A DNA stretch of 64,000 bases, from assembly GCF_000686805.1 (NCBI RefSeq), contig NZ_JMLP01000010.1, positions 310,001 through 374,000 on the forward strand, read 5' to 3'. A model generated the notes under the pieces. It worked only from the letters and a program-made list of their open reading frames with translations, searched no databases and had not been told where the DNA came from. Below, in pieces: positions 51,260 through 61,354 of the stretch; the first letter of the stretch is position 1, and each line of letters opens with the position of its first letter. This DNA is from Bacillus sp. UNC41MFS5. GTDB taxonomy: Bacteria > Bacillota > Bacilli > Bacillales_B > DSM-18226. A program made the translations under genes and the position numbers.

Positions 51260-52105
51260 ATGAAAAAAATCGCAATTATTGGCGCAGGATCGATGGCTGA
51301 AGCATTCATTTCAGGAATTCTTGAAAATGGTTTTATTGATAAAAAAAATATTTGGATTACAAACAATTCTAATCAAGAAAGATTAGCTACCTTAGAAACA
51401 CGTTATGGTATTCGAACGACTTATAATTTGAATGAACTGTTCGATCAAACAGACATTGTGATGTTAGCCATGAAACCAAAGGACGTCGCGACTGCCATTC
51501 AATCGATTCGTGAACACTTAACTGAGGATATGCTCGTCGTCTCTGTCTTAGCAGGTGTATCCATGGATACCATTGAAACATTGGCAAGAATCCCACTTGC
51601 GATTGTAAGGTCCATGCCAAATACCTCGGCAGCTGTTGGAAAATCGGCCACTGCTGTTGCCGTGAACCATCGTGTTACCGAGCAGCAGTTAGAAACAACA
51701 AAAACCTTATTTGGAACCGTCGGCTTGGCTTCCGTTGTGGAAGAAGAACAGTTAGATGCCGTAACTGGACTTTCCGGGAGTGGTCCCGCCTATATTTATT
51801 ATCTAATTGAAGCAATGGAGAAAAGTGCCGTTGAAGTAGGTCTTGAAAAAGATATGGCCAGTGAATTGATTGTTCAAACACTTCTTGGTGCAGCAGAAAT
51901 GGTCAAAAACTCAAGTAAATCCTCTACCCAGCTGCGTAAAGACGTAACAAGCCCTGGCGGAACAACAGAAGCTGGGATTCGAGTGCTTGAGGAACATGGG
52001 GTCCAAGAAGCTTTCATTTCTTGTATCAAAGCGGCAACGGCCCAATCTAAAAAAATGGGAACTGAATTAAGTACTAAGCTTCAAACTGCCGACCAACCTT
52101 CCTAA
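51260..52105 (+). CDS. proI: ProI, pyrroline-5-carboxylate reductase
   Basis: 281 residues: Rossmann loop IAIIGAGSMAEAFISGIL (about 4-21), VRSMPNTSAAVGKSATAV, and the P5C signature GSGPAYIYYLIEAM with TSPGGTTEAGIRVLEE near the C-terminus. It makes proline from pyrroline-5-carboxylate with NAD(P)H. AAAAGGAGG lies eight bases before the ATG. Control by the T-box leader makes this the anabolic enzyme of proline supply, as for B. subtilis proI (YqjO). Confidence 0.95.
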   Translation: MKKIAIIGAGSMAEAFISGILENGFIDKKNIWITNNSNQERLATLETRYGIRTTYNLNELFDQTDIVMLAMKPKDVATAIQSIREHLTEDMLVVSVLAGVSMDTIETLARIPLAIVRSMPNTSAAVGKSATAVAVNHRVTEQQLETTKTLFGTVGLASVVEEEQLDAVTGLSGSGPAYIYYLIEAMEKSAVEVGLEKDMASELIVQTLLGAAEMVKNSSKSSTQLRKDVTSPGGTTEAGIRVLEEHGVQEAFISCIKAATAQSKKMGTELSTKLQTADQPS

Positions 52106-52163
52106 ATTGGATTTTTGCCTTTATTACATTAAACTAGTAAAAAAGGCTAGGGAAGTGTCATGC

Positions 52164-53303
52164 ATGCTAACGATCTTATTTTCATTAGGAATTCTAGTCT
52201 GGATTATCTTTCTTATTGACGGAATGATTGGTTTGCGAAAAATAGATCCATTAGAAAAAGAAGAAGGCTTAGAGCAAGGATCATTGTTGTCTGTAGTGGT
52301 GGCTGCCCGTAATGAGGAAAAGCAGATTGCTGCAAGCATCCTCAGCCAGTTAGAGCAAACCTACAAAAATGTGGAATGGATTCTCGTCAATGATCGGTCC
52401 ACTGATGCCACAGGTACTATCATGGAGGAATTAACAAAAAGAGACCCGCGCGTAAAGGTCATCCATATTGAGAAATTACCAAAGGGCTGGCTTGGGAAGA
52501 ATAACGCCTTATACATGGGTGTATGTCAGGCTTCAGGTAGATGGCTATTGTTTACCGATGCTGACATACAATTTGAAAAACAAGCATTCGCAAAAGCTCT
52601 CCATTATTTTGACAGGAATAACTTGGATCACCTAACTGCAGCGCCAAACTTAAGCGCAAAACGGTTTTGGTTAAAATCATTTGTTGCCTTTTTCCTGTTT
52701 GGCTTTTCATATTTCAAACGTCCGTGGTTGGCCAACAACCCCAAATCAAAGATTGGAACAGGTATCGGCGCTTTTAATCTTGTTTTAAAAGAAGCTTATG
52801 AGTCTTTTGGAACACATGAAAGAATAAAAATGCGCCCGGATGATGACTTGCAGCTCGGGATGAAGATGAAAAAGGCTGGTTATCGACAAAGTATCGTGAC
52901 TGCATTACATTTAATCGAAGTAGAATGGTATGGAAGTTTAAAGGAAGCTTTCATCGGCCTAGAAAAGAATACATTTGCCGGATTACACTACCGAATCAGC
53001 ATGGTGATTTTTGCGATTCTCGGGGTTTTTATCACCAACGTTCTGCCCTTTGTGATGATTTTTTCCGGTAACAAGACGGTTGCCCTATTATCCTTCGGAA
53101 ATATAATGCTGAGCGGAATACTTTATGTAATGGTCATAAAAAAATTAACCTTATTCTCCCCGCTCATGTTTTTGGTATTGCCAATAACAGCCATGCTGTT
53201 TATTTATTCGATTATCCGGGCAAGCCTTCTAACCTTTAAGCGCGGCGGTATTGTTTGGAGAGGAACCACCTATCGGTTAAGCGAACTCCGGGAAAAAGAG
53301 TAG
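52164..53303 (+). CDS. Membrane glycosyltransferase, family 2
   Basis: 379 residues from the ATG at 52164 (AGGGAAGTG upstream; a start at 52107 would need the proI stop region). N-terminal membrane segment (about 2-20), a GT-A domain (about 40-250) with VVVAARNEEKQI, the metal-binding FTDADIQF (DxD) and RPDDDLQLG, and three C-terminal transmembrane segments. This layout is that of carotenoid/hopanoid-type transferases such as CrtQ and HpnB; acceptor unknown. It follows proI by 58 bases without a terminator, so it may be read from the T-box promoter. Confidence 0.82.
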   Translation: MLTILFSLGILVWIIFLIDGMIGLRKIDPLEKEEGLEQGSLLSVVVAARNEEKQIAASILSQLEQTYKNVEWILVNDRSTDATGTIMEELTKRDPRVKVIHIEKLPKGWLGKNNALYMGVCQASGRWLLFTDADIQFEKQAFAKALHYFDRNNLDHLTAAPNLSAKRFWLKSFVAFFLFGFSYFKRPWLANNPKSKIGTGIGAFNLVLKEAYESFGTHERIKMRPDDDLQLGMKMKKAGYRQSIVTALHLIEVEWYGSLKEAFIGLEKNTFAGLHYRISMVIFAILGVFITNVLPFVMIFSGNKTVALLSFGNIMLSGILYVMVIKKLTLFSPLMFLVLPITAMLFIYSIIRASLLTFKRGGIVWRGTTYRLSELREKE

Positions 53304-53322
53304 AAACTGGATTTTTTCAATA

Positions 53323-53362
53323 AAACATTCCTTTTGCTATACTAAAAAAGGAATGTTTATTA
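53323..53362 (+). terminator. Terminator after the glycosyltransferase gene
   Basis: AAACATTCCTTTT pairs with AAAAGGAATGTTT around a ten-base loop, followed by ATTAATG; the loop holds TATACT, so part of a namA promoter may overlap. Confidence 0.6.
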
Positions 53363-53384
53363 ATGAATTCGGGAGGCTTCTAAA

Positions 53385-54404
53385 ATGGCAGTAAAACTAT
53401 TTTCCCCCTATACCATAAAGGGAATCACACTTAAAAATCGGATTGTCATGGCACCGATGTGCATGTATTCGAGCCATAACGAAGATGGCCATATACAAAA
53501 CTGGCATCGCACTCACTATACAACCAGAGCCGTCGGTCAGGTTGGTCTGATCATTGTGGAAGCAACATCAGTAACACCCCAAGGAAGGATTTCACCTAGA
53601 GATTTAGGTATCTGGAGCGATGAGCATGTTGAAGGCTTTACTGAGCTTGTTGGTCAAATGAAAGAGCATGGTGCTAAGACTGGGATTCAGCTCGCCCATG
53701 CCGGCAGGAAAGCCGTATTAGAAGGTGAAATTCTTGCCCCTTCTGCACTAGCTTTTAATGAAAAAATGAAAACACCAAAGGAAATGTCCAAAACAGATAT
53801 TGAAGAAACAGTCGAAGCATTTAAAAAAGGTGCGGAGCGTGCAGGAAAAGCCGGTTTCGATGTGATTGAAATCCATGGCGCTCATGGGTATCTTATCAAT
53901 GAATTTCTTTCGCCGCTATCCAATAAAAGAGCCGACGAATACGGTGGTTCTGCTGAGAACCGCTACAGATTCCTTCGTGAAGTGATTGATGCAGTGAAAA
54001 CCGTCTGGGAAGGTCCATTATTTGTGAGGGTTTCCGCACATGATTACCACGAAGAAGGGTTAACTCCAAATGATTACATAACTTATAGTCAATGGATGAA
54101 AGAACAAGGTGTCGATTTAATCGATGTAAGTTCTGGTGCGGTTGTCCCTGCCCATATTGACGCATATCCTGGATACCAAGTAAAATACTCCGAAACCATT
54201 AAGAATGGTGCTAGTATTCCCACAGGCGCCGTAGGGTTAATTACTACAGGGATTCAAGCGGAGGAAATTTTACAAAATGAAAGAGCGGATTTAGTCTTCT
54301 TAGCTCGTGAATTACTTCGCGATCCATATTGGCCGCGGACTGCAGCCAATGAACTTGATGTAAGTATCGAAGGACCTAAGCCATACGAACGCGGCTGGAT
54401 TTGA
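53385..54404 (+). CDS. namA: NamA (YqjM), NADPH dehydrogenase of the old yellow enzyme family
   Basis: 339-residue FMN TIM barrel: [10 protein letters not shown] with the redox-tuning cysteine (C26 class), QLAHAGRK, substrate pair in [27 protein letters not shown], and the GRELLRDP-like [15 protein letters not shown] phosphate end. It reduces activated C=C bonds of enones, quinones and nitro compounds and responds to oxidative stress. GGGAGG precedes the ATG. B. subtilis YqjM has alanine where this one has glycine between the two histidines. Confidence 0.94.
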   Translation: MAVKLFSPYTIKGITLKNRIVMAPMCMYSSHNEDGHIQNWHRTHYTTRAVGQVGLIIVEATSVTPQGRISPRDLGIWSDEHVEGFTELVGQMKEHGAKTGIQLAHAGRKAVLEGEILAPSALAFNEKMKTPKEMSKTDIEETVEAFKKGAERAGKAGFDVIEIHGAHGYLINEFLSPLSNKRADEYGGSAENRYRFLREVIDAVKTVWEGPLFVRVSAHDYHEEGLTPNDYITYSQWMKEQGVDLIDVSSGAVVPAHIDAYPGYQVKYSETIKNGASIPTGAVGLITTGIQAEEILQNERADLVFLARELLRDPYWPRTAANELDVSIEGPKPYERGWI

Positions 54405-54417
54405 ACTGTTTAAATCA

Positions 54418-54450
54418 AACGCACTTACCTATTTTGGTAAGTGCGTTTTT
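54418..54450. terminator. Terminator between namA and rnz
   Basis: AACGCACTTACC pairs perfectly with GGTAAGTGCGTT around a six-base loop and runs into TTTTATATT; it lies four bases from the rnz stop. Confidence 0.85.
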
Positions 54451-54453
54451 ATA

Positions 54454-55377
54454 TTACTTAAGTGGCAGGTTTATTTCTTTAAAATCCTCAGCAATATCCG
54501 TATTCGGAAATACTTCCTTCGCCTCATCCACTAGTTCTTGCCAAGCATTTCGATCATAACGTGAGCTTATGTGGGTTAGACATAACAGCTTACAACCGGC
54601 CTTCTTTGCAACATCTGCAGCCTGATGTGTGGTTGAATGAAAATAGTCATGGGCCAGCTTGTCCTCGTTAGCAGAAAAAGTCGCTTCATGGACCAAAAGA
54701 TCGGCATGCTTAGCCAATGAAATTGCATTTTCACAGTAGCGGGTATCACCTAAAATCGTAACGATTCTCCCCTTCTGTTCCGGACCAAGAAACTCAGTTG
54801 GATCAATCTTCCTGCCATCATCGAGGGTTACAGCTTCACCATTTTTAATTTTTCTAAAGATTGGCCCCGGCTGGACCCCTGCTTCTTTCAATTTATCAGC
54901 AAGTAATGTTCCAGGCCTGTCCTTTTCTACTATCCGATACCCATAGGAAGGAATACCGTGATCGAGCCGGCGGGATTCCACCATAAACTGCTCATCTTCA
55001 AAAATAATTCCCTCTTCGATTTCAATAACAACTAAAGGATATTTCAAATAAGTCTGGCTTATCGATAGGCTGACATGAATATAGTCTTTTATCCCTTTGG
55101 GGCCATAAACTGTTACTTCTGATTCCCCGCCTTGAAAAGAGCGGCTCGATAATAATCCTGGCAGCCCGTAGATATGATCACCGTGAAGGTGCGTAATAAA
55201 GATTTTTTCTATTCGCCGTGGTTTTATGGAAGTATGCAAAATTTGATGCTGTGTAGCCTCACCGGCATCAAATAACCAAACCGCCCCCCGCTCCTCAAGC
55301 AATTTCAGTGCAATAGACGTGACATTGCGGAGTTTTGCCGGCATTCCAGCCCCTGTTCCTAGGAAAAAGATATCCAC
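54454..55377 (-). CDS. rnz: RNase Z, tRNA 3' processing endonuclease
   Basis: 307 residues with the core motif [17 protein letters not shown] (HxHxDH, about 61-77), GILGDT-like [15 protein letters not shown] and LTHISSRY, all metal ligands of the MBL-fold RNase Z. It removes the 3' trailer of tRNAs that lack an encoded CCA. The start is GTG at 55377, nine bases after GGAG. Convergent with namA. Confidence 0.95.
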   Translation of the reverse strand: MDIFFLGTGAGMPAKLRNVTSIALKLLEERGAVWLFDAGEATQHQILHTSIKPRRIEKIFITHLHGDHIYGLPGLLSSRSFQGGESEVTVYGPKGIKDYIHVSLSISQTYLKYPLVVIEIEEGIIFEDEQFMVESRRLDHGIPSYGYRIVEKDRPGTLLADKLKEAGVQPGPIFRKIKNGEAVTLDDGRKIDPTEFLGPEQKGRIVTILGDTRYCENAISLAKHADLLVHEATFSANEDKLAHDYFHSTTHQAADVAKKAGCKLLCLTHISSRYDRNAWQELVDEAKEVFPNTDIAEDFKEINLPLK

Positions 55378-55627
55378 AATAATAAACTCCTCTCAAATTC
55401 CGTTCATTTGTTTCCAATATTGATAATATAGCACAAACAGATATAATTTTCCCCTCCAAGGACAGCTAGTGAAAAGTGAATATCAGGAATTATTATGTAA
55501 AAAATAAAAGAAATTGTCTAATTTCGTTGTATTATTTTTGCGAAGTCTAGTCGAATGAGATAAAATCAAACATTATGAACATAAGGTTATTATGCATTTT
55601 TACATAAAAAGAAAAGAGGTATTTACT

Positions 55628-57130
55628 TTGGAGCAAACTGGAAACATGACTTCATTAATTATGATTTTTGGTGCAACTGGTGATTTAGCAAAACGGAAGT
55701 TGTTTCCTTCCCTTTACCGGTTATTTGAGAAAGGAAAATTAACTAAATTTGCGGTGATTGGGGTGGCAAGAAGATCGCTATCCAATGATGAATTTCAGCA
55801 TTCAGTCAAAGATTCGGTCATCTCAGCCTTAGGAAATAAAGATAAGATTGATGATTTTATCTCGCATTTTTACTATCAATCGCATGATGTTAGTGATTCC
55901 AACTCTTACGCATTGTTAAAAAATTTAGCGGATGAGATTGATCAAAACTATCATTTAGAAGGCAATCGTATCTTTTACCTTGCCATGGCTCCTGAATTTT
56001 TCGGAACGATTGCTTTGCACTTAAAATCAGACAAACTTACAGAGGTAAAAGGTTATAAACGCCTCGTCATTGAGAAACCATTCGGACATGACTTAGAATC
56101 TGCCATCGAGTTAAATAGACAAATTAGAAGTGCATTTAAAGAAAAAGAAGTATATCGTATCGATCATTATTTAGGAAAAGAAATGGTGCGGAATATAGAA
56201 GTAATACGATTCGCCAATGCTATATTTGAACCGCTTTGGAATAATCGTTATATTTCAAATATTCAAATTACCTCTAGTGAAGTACTCGGGGTTGAAGAAC
56301 GGGGCCGTTATTATGAAACAAGCGGCGCCCTTAGAGATATGCTTCAAAACCACATGATGCAAATGGTAGCCTTGCTTGCGATGGAACCACCAATCAACCT
56401 CTCCACCGATGAAATTCGTTCCGAAAAAGTTCGTGTATTTCGTGCACTTCGGTCGGTTGAGGGAGAAAAGGTAAATGATTATTTTGTACGCGGCCAATAC
56501 GGTGAGGGTACGGTTGAGGATGTTCAAGTACCTGCTTATCGTGATGAGACGATGGTGGACAAAGAATCAAATACAGAAACCTTTGTTGCTGGTAAAATCA
56601 TGATTGATAATTTCCGCTGGGCTGGTGTTCCATTCTACATTCGGACAGGGAAACGGATGTCAACAAAATCGACCAAAATTGTCGTTCAATTTAAAGATAT
56701 TCCGATGAATTTATATTATCAAACGGAAAAAATGTTAAACCCAAATCTCCTTGTAATTCATATTCAACCTGAAGAGGGAATTACATTACATCTAAACGCA
56801 AAAAAAGCAGGCGGACACTTAGATGCTCAGGAAGTAAGAATGAGCTTTGCCAATACCGGCATCCATGCGATGAATACTCCTGAAGGCTATGAGAAGCTTC
56901 TTTACGATTGTATGCGAGGCGATGCCACGAATTTTACCCATTGGGATGAAGTGGCCTATTCTTGGAGTTTTGTTGATAAAATTTCGGCAGTTTGGGAAAA
57001 CACGAAGGCTGAAAACTTTCCTAATTATCAATCCGGGACCACGGGACCGAAAGAGGCGGATGAGCTTTTAGAAAAAGACGGCTTCTTCTGGTGGCCGGTA
57101 ACAGCTTTAGAAGTAGATATGTGTAAATAA
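55628..57130 (+). CDS. zwf: Glucose-6-phosphate 1-dehydrogenase
   Basis: 500 residues from a TTG at 55628, eight bases after AAAAGAGGT; an ATG 36 bases earlier lacks a site. Contains IFGATGDLAKRKLFPSL (NADP loop), the active-site motif RIDHYLGKEMV, EKPFGHDL, and GVPFYIRTGKRM. First step of the oxidative pentose phosphate pathway. The 250 bases upstream are AT-rich with no feature I can name. The 6-phosphogluconate dehydrogenase gene that follows in B. subtilis is absent. Confidence 0.95.
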   Translation: MEQTGNMTSLIMIFGATGDLAKRKLFPSLYRLFEKGKLTKFAVIGVARRSLSNDEFQHSVKDSVISALGNKDKIDDFISHFYYQSHDVSDSNSYALLKNLADEIDQNYHLEGNRIFYLAMAPEFFGTIALHLKSDKLTEVKGYKRLVIEKPFGHDLESAIELNRQIRSAFKEKEVYRIDHYLGKEMVRNIEVIRFANAIFEPLWNNRYISNIQITSSEVLGVEERGRYYETSGALRDMLQNHMMQMVALLAMEPPINLSTDEIRSEKVRVFRALRSVEGEKVNDYFVRGQYGEGTVEDVQVPAYRDETMVDKESNTETFVAGKIMIDNFRWAGVPFYIRTGKRMSTKSTKIVVQFKDIPMNLYYQTEKMLNPNLLVIHIQPEEGITLHLNAKKAGGHLDAQEVRMSFANTGIHAMNTPEGYEKLLYDCMRGDATNFTHWDEVAYSWSFVDKISAVWENTKAENFPNYQSGTTGPKEADELLEKDGFFWWPVTALEVDMCK

Positions 57131-57141
57131 GGTCCTACAAG

Positions 57142-57180
57142 AAAGCACCACTTTGTTATCGATACAAAGCGGTGCTTTTT
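57142..57180. terminator. Terminator between zwf and the DNA polymerase IV gene
   Basis: AAAGCACCACTTTGT pairs with ACAAAGCGGTGCTTT (one mismatch) around a seven-base loop and ends in a T run; it touches the end of the convergent gene. Confidence 0.82.
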
Positions 57181-58456
57181 AGTATGGATCATGATTTTTA
57201 TTGGGAAAGTTGCGAAGAAAATCTTTATTGAAGCTCGTCCCCGTACCGATATTATCGGAAGAAGAAGATTGACGCCCGGCGGCATTTTCGATGATTTTTT
57301 TACCGTACTTTTCACGAAGACTGGACAGTGTATTAAGTAAAGGCTCTTTTTTGGCATCCTTTTCATAGGAAAATAAATCTAGCTGTTTAAAGGCATGGTC
57401 ATGATCCACTAAATCATTGCCTGTAATTCCTAACAGCCTAACAGCGTCTCCATTCCAAGCTTTTAGAAAAATCTGCTGTGCAAAGGAAGAAATGTCCTCA
57501 TTTTGATTAATAGGATTGGGAAGTTTTTTACTTCTGGTAATCGTTCTTCGATCCTTGTAGCGAATAGTTATTCCAAGTGTTCCAGCTAAAACCTTCTTTC
57601 GCTTCAGCCTTACGGAAACAGTTTCCGCTAATGATGTTAACACACGAAATAGTTCCTGCTGATTGCTAACGTCACGAGGAAGGGTTGTTGAATTGCCGAT
57701 GCTTTTAAATTCCTCAATTGCTTCCGGGTCAACAGGTCGATGATCTATCCCATTGGCTCTTTCTTTTAATCGAATTCCATTAATCCCAAGTAGTGTTTTT
57801 AGTTGAATCTCATTTCCTTTTGCTAACTCACCAATGGTATGAATCCCAATCGTCTGTAATTTTTCGGCTGTCTTTTTTCCGACGCCATGCATTTCGTTTG
57901 TGTTCAACGGCCAAAGAACTTTGGGAATATCACGTTTTCGTAGAATAGTAATTCCCATTGGCTTTTTCATATCGGATGCGGTTTTCGCTAAAAATTTATT
58001 AGGTGCTATCCCTATACTGCAAGGAATATCTAGTTGTTCTAATATCCTTTTTTGAATACTTTCAGCGATTTCGATCGGACTCCCCTTTTCAAAGCTTTCT
58101 GTTATATCTAAGTATCCCTCATCAATCGAAACAGGTTCAACAATTTCTGTATAGTGTCTGAGAATTTCAAACATAGCAATAGAAACGGCACGATAGCGCT
58201 CAAAATTCGGTTTCATGACAATTAACTGGGGACAAAGCTTTCTCGCTTCCCAAAGCGCCATCGTTGTTTTGACACCAAATTTTCTTGCCTCGTAATTGCA
58301 GGTGACAATAATCCCTCTTCGTTCCTCCACATTTCCAGCGATTGCAAGTGGTTTCCCCTTCAGATTAGAATCATAGGCCATTTCGACGGATGCATAAAAG
58401 CTATTCATATCTACATGTAAAATGACTTTTCCGTTTTTCGGGTACATTTCCTTCAT
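57179..58456 (-). CDS. polY1: DNA polymerase IV (PolY1, YqjH), DinB family
   Basis: 425 residues: catalytic ligands D16 (HVDMNSFYASVEM) and D112/E113 (VSIDEGYLD), CNYEARKFGVKTTM, HhH element (LNTNEMHGVGKKTAEKLQTIG), little finger, and the clamp-binding QLDLFSYE near residue 367. It performs translesion synthesis with low fidelity. AAGGAAGTG precedes the ATG. No LexA box is evident upstream, unlike yqjW; in B. subtilis yqjH is likewise not strongly SOS-induced. Confidence 0.93.
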   Translation of the reverse strand: MKEMYPKNGKVILHVDMNSFYASVEMAYDSNLKGKPLAIAGNVEERRGIIVTCNYEARKFGVKTTMALWEARKLCPQLIVMKPNFERYRAVSIAMFEILRHYTEIVEPVSIDEGYLDITESFEKGSPIEIAESIQKRILEQLDIPCSIGIAPNKFLAKTASDMKKPMGITILRKRDIPKVLWPLNTNEMHGVGKKTAEKLQTIGIHTIGELAKGNEIQLKTLLGINGIRLKERANGIDHRPVDPEAIEEFKSIGNSTTLPRDVSNQQELFRVLTSLAETVSVRLKRKKVLAGTLGITIRYKDRRTITRSKKLPNPINQNEDISSFAQQIFLKAWNGDAVRLLGITGNDLVDHDHAFKQLDLFSYEKDAKKEPLLNTLSSLREKYGKKIIENAAGRQSSSSDNIGTGTSFNKDFLRNFPNKNHDPY

Positions 58457-58494
58457 GCTGGCACTTCCTTAACACATTTTCTTCTCTTAGTATA

Positions 58495-58528
58495 TCAAAA
58501 AGGAGAACCTACAGTTAGGTTCTCCTTT
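58495..58528 (-). terminator. Terminator after the PepT-like peptidase gene
   Basis: On the minus strand AAAGGAGAACCTA pairs with TAGGTTCTCCTTT around a four-base loop and runs into TTTTTGATA. Confidence 0.85.
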
Positions 58529-58536
58529 CCATTAGA

Positions 58537-59658
58537 TTATTGATTTGCCACTTCATCGATAATGGCAAGTGTCATTTCTGCCAGCTTATACAATTCTTCC
58601 ACTGGCATGCGTTCGTTGGTTGTATGAATTTCTTCATAGCCAACAGCTAGATTGACAGTTGGAATATTAAAGCCAGCAAATACGTTGGCATCACTGCCGC
58701 CGCCGCTATGCTGAAGCTCACAACTACGGCCGATTTTTGCAGCAGCCTTTCGAGCCACTTCGACAACATGGTCGCCTTCTCCAAATTTAAAGCCTGGATA
58801 CATGACTTCCACATTAACTTCGGCTCTCCCGCCCATTTCTGCTGCCACTGTTTCAAATGCTTCCTTCATTTTGCTTACCTGGGCTTGCATTTTTTCAGGA
58901 ATCAGTGAACGGGCCTCAGCTAAAATATCCACACGGTCACAAACGATATTGGTTGCTTGACCGCCCTCAAAGCGTCCAATGTTAGCAGTTGTTTCGTGAT
59001 CGATTCTTCCTAACGGCATCTTCGCAATCGATTTTGCTGCAATCGTAATCGCAGAAACACCTTTTTCAGGTGCAACACCCGCATGAGCTGTTTTACCATA
59101 AATAATGGCTTTTACCTTTGCTTGTGTTGGAGCAGCTACAACTACATTACCAACTAAGCCATCGCTATCCAATGCGTAACCGAATTTTGCTTTCATCAGT
59201 GAGGAATCAAGTGCTTTTGCACCGACAAGACCGGACTCTTCCCCAACGGTAATCACGAATTGAATCAAACCATGTGGGAGGTTTTGTTCTTTTAACTGAC
59301 GGATGGTTTCAAGCATAACAGAAATTCCAGTTTTATCATCGGCACCTAAGATTGTTGTGCCATCCGTAACCACATAGCCGTCTTTTACAGAAGGCTTTAC
59401 ACCTTTAGCTGGTGTAACAGTATCCATATGACAAGTAAAATAAATCGGGTCAACACCCTCTTTAGTTGCCGCTAGCGTACAAACTAGATTGCCTGCACCG
59501 TGCCCTGTCACAGCAGTCGTATCATCTTCAAACACTTCAAGACCAAGTTCTGTAAATTTTTGTTTTAATACCTTGGCAATTTCAGTCTCAAATTTTGTTT
59601 CTGAGTCAATTTGCACAAGTTCTAAAAACTCATTCAATAGACGTTCCTGATTAACCAT
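58537..59658 (-). CDS. yqjE: YqjE, M20-family (PepT-like) metallopeptidase
   Basis: 373 residues with the M20 metal-site motifs TCHMDTVTPA, GADDKTGISVML, GEESGLVGAKALD and SGGGSDANVFAGF, and a dimerisation domain in the middle (HAGVAPEKGVSAI). Similar to tripeptidase T; likely an aminopeptidase acting on small peptides in the cytoplasm. It stands alone between the polymerase gene and the carboxylase genes, with a short repeat A relic upstream of its start. Confidence 0.9.
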   Translation of the reverse strand: MVNQERLLNEFLELVQIDSETKFETEIAKVLKQKFTELGLEVFEDDTTAVTGHGAGNLVCTLAATKEGVDPIYFTCHMDTVTPAKGVKPSVKDGYVVTDGTTILGADDKTGISVMLETIRQLKEQNLPHGLIQFVITVGEESGLVGAKALDSSLMKAKFGYALDSDGLVGNVVVAAPTQAKVKAIIYGKTAHAGVAPEKGVSAITIAAKSIAKMPLGRIDHETTANIGRFEGGQATNIVCDRVDILAEARSLIPEKMQAQVSKMKEAFETVAAEMGGRAEVNVEVMYPGFKFGEGDHVVEVARKAAAKIGRSCELQHSGGGSDANVFAGFNIPTVNLAVGYEEIHTTNERMPVEELYKLAEMTLAIIDEVANQ

Positions 59659-59690
59659 TATATTGAACCTCCAATTATGTACTCACTATT

Positions 59691-59725
59691 GTCCAGCTCC
59701 AGCGCCTAGGTCGCTTTCGCTTTTC
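59691..59725. repeat. Short relic of repeat family A upstream of yqjE
   Basis: GTCCAGCTCCAGCGCCTAGG joined to TCGCTTTCGCTTTTC: both ends of the repeat A element with the middle missing, as at 31368. It lies between the yqjD end and the yqjE start. Confidence 0.6.
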
Positions 59726-59802
59726 CTATTTTAGTATACCTTTTAATAAAAGTATCATCAAATGATAGAGAGCACATCCAAAAAGGTTAAAAAAGAGTTT
59801 AA

Positions 59803-61353
59803 TTAAAGCGGAATATTTCCGTGCTTTTTATAGGGCCTTGACTCTTTCTTGTTTCTAAGCATTTCTAAACCTTGGACAATTTTCATTCTAGTTTCACGTG
59901 GGTCAATGACATCATCGACCATCCCTCTGCTCGCTGCCACATAGGGATTGGCAAACTTTTCACGGTATTCATCAATTTTCTGCTGTCTTGTCAGTTCTGG
60001 ATTCTCACTATTGTTAATTTCCTTAGCAAAAATAATATTAGCGGCCCCTTGAGGTCCCATAACCGCAATTTCAGCATTCGGCCAGGCAAATACCAAATCA
60101 GCACCAATTGATTTACTATTTAACGCAACATAGGCACCGCCATAAGCTTTTCTTAAAATCACTGTTAACTTCGGAACGGTCGCCTCGGAATAAGCAAATA
60201 AGATTTTTGCCCCGTGACGAATGATTCCCCCGTGTTCCTGCTTGACTCCAGGGAAGAAGCCTGTCACATCCTCAAACGTGATGATTGGGATATTAAAAGA
60301 ATCACAGGTTCTGATAAAGCGAGCCGCTTTATCAGAAGAATCGATATCCAAACCGCCAGCCATCACCTTTGGCTGATTACAAACAAGGCCTACAGATTCA
60401 CCTTTAATTCGTGCAAATCCAACAACAATATTTCTAGCAAAATCCTTTTGAACTTCCATGAAACTATTCTCGTCAACCACTTGCTCGATGACATTGCGGA
60501 CATCATACGGACGGACCGTATCAAATGGAATAACATCCATTAAATCCGGACGATAATCTTCGTCATCCTGTACCTCAAACCTAGGGGCCTTCTCCTCATT
60601 ATTCTGCGGAAGATAGCTTAACAGCCTGCGGACGTTTAGTAACACCTCTTCTTCTGAATCCGCCTGAAAATGGGCATTTCCACTAATGGAGCTATGCACA
60701 TTCGCCCCACCCAATTCCTCTGCTGAAATCTTCTCACCTGTCACTGTTTCGATGACTTTAGGTCCAGTAATAAACATTTGACTCGTTTTTTCCACCATAA
60801 ATACAAAATCAGTAATCGCTGGTGAATAGACTGCACCGCCCGCACATGGGCCCATAATTACCGATATTTGCGGAATGACACCGGAATAAATCGCATTTCG
60901 GTAAAAAATATGTCCATACCCATCTAATGAGACAACGCCTTCCTGAATGCGTGCCCCACCGGAATCATTTAAACCGACAAACGGTGCTCCATTTTTCGCT
61001 GCTAAATCCATCACATTAGCAATCTTCTTAGCATGCATTTCCCCTAATGCCCCGCCAAAAACAGTAAAATCCTGCGAAAAAAGATAAATGGGACGACCGT
61101 TAACTTTCCCGTATCCAGTCACCACTCCGTCCCCTGGACCCTTTTGTTCATCAAGGCCAAAATCATTCGTACGGTGCTCAATGAAAGGATTTAACTCAAA
61201 AAATGTTCCTTTGTCTACTAAAAGATCAATTCTTTCTCTAGCAGTCAGCTTGCCTTTTTGATGTTGTTTCTCGATTCTCTCATCGCCGCCGCCCAACTCA
61301 ACCTCTCTGCGTTTATCATACAACTCATTTATTTTTTCATAGATGTCTATCAT
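59803..61353 (-). CDS. yqjD: YqjD, acyl-CoA carboxylase carboxyltransferase (propionyl-CoA carboxylase beta type)
   Basis: 516 residues: two crotonase-like halves of a carboxyltransferase, with KGKLTARERIDLLVD near the start, NDSGGARIQEGVVSLDGYG in the first half and FEDVTGFFPGVKQEHGG and RKAYGGAYVALNSK in the second. It transfers CO2 between biotin and propionyl-CoA/methylmalonyl-CoA. No biotin carboxylase or carrier subunit is next to it. It starts one base after the stop of the epimerase gene, which confirms the methylmalonyl-CoA context. Decarboxylase is the alternative direction. Confidence 0.9.
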   Translation of the reverse strand: MIDIYEKINELYDKRREVELGGGDERIEKQHQKGKLTARERIDLLVDKGTFFELNPFIEHRTNDFGLDEQKGPGDGVVTGYGKVNGRPIYLFSQDFTVFGGALGEMHAKKIANVMDLAAKNGAPFVGLNDSGGARIQEGVVSLDGYGHIFYRNAIYSGVIPQISVIMGPCAGGAVYSPAITDFVFMVEKTSQMFITGPKVIETVTGEKISAEELGGANVHSSISGNAHFQADSEEEVLLNVRRLLSYLPQNNEEKAPRFEVQDDEDYRPDLMDVIPFDTVRPYDVRNVIEQVVDENSFMEVQKDFARNIVVGFARIKGESVGLVCNQPKVMAGGLDIDSSDKAARFIRTCDSFNIPIITFEDVTGFFPGVKQEHGGIIRHGAKILFAYSEATVPKLTVILRKAYGGAYVALNSKSIGADLVFAWPNAEIAVMGPQGAANIIFAKEINNSENPELTRQQKIDEYREKFANPYVAASRGMVDDVIDPRETRMKIVQGLEMLRNKKESRPYKKHGNIPL

Positions 61354-61354
61354 T

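Noticed and set aside
52100..52155. Terminator between proI and the glycosyltransferase gene
   Set aside because: GCCTTTATTAC and GTAAAAAAGGC can pair, but no T run follows on the plus strand.
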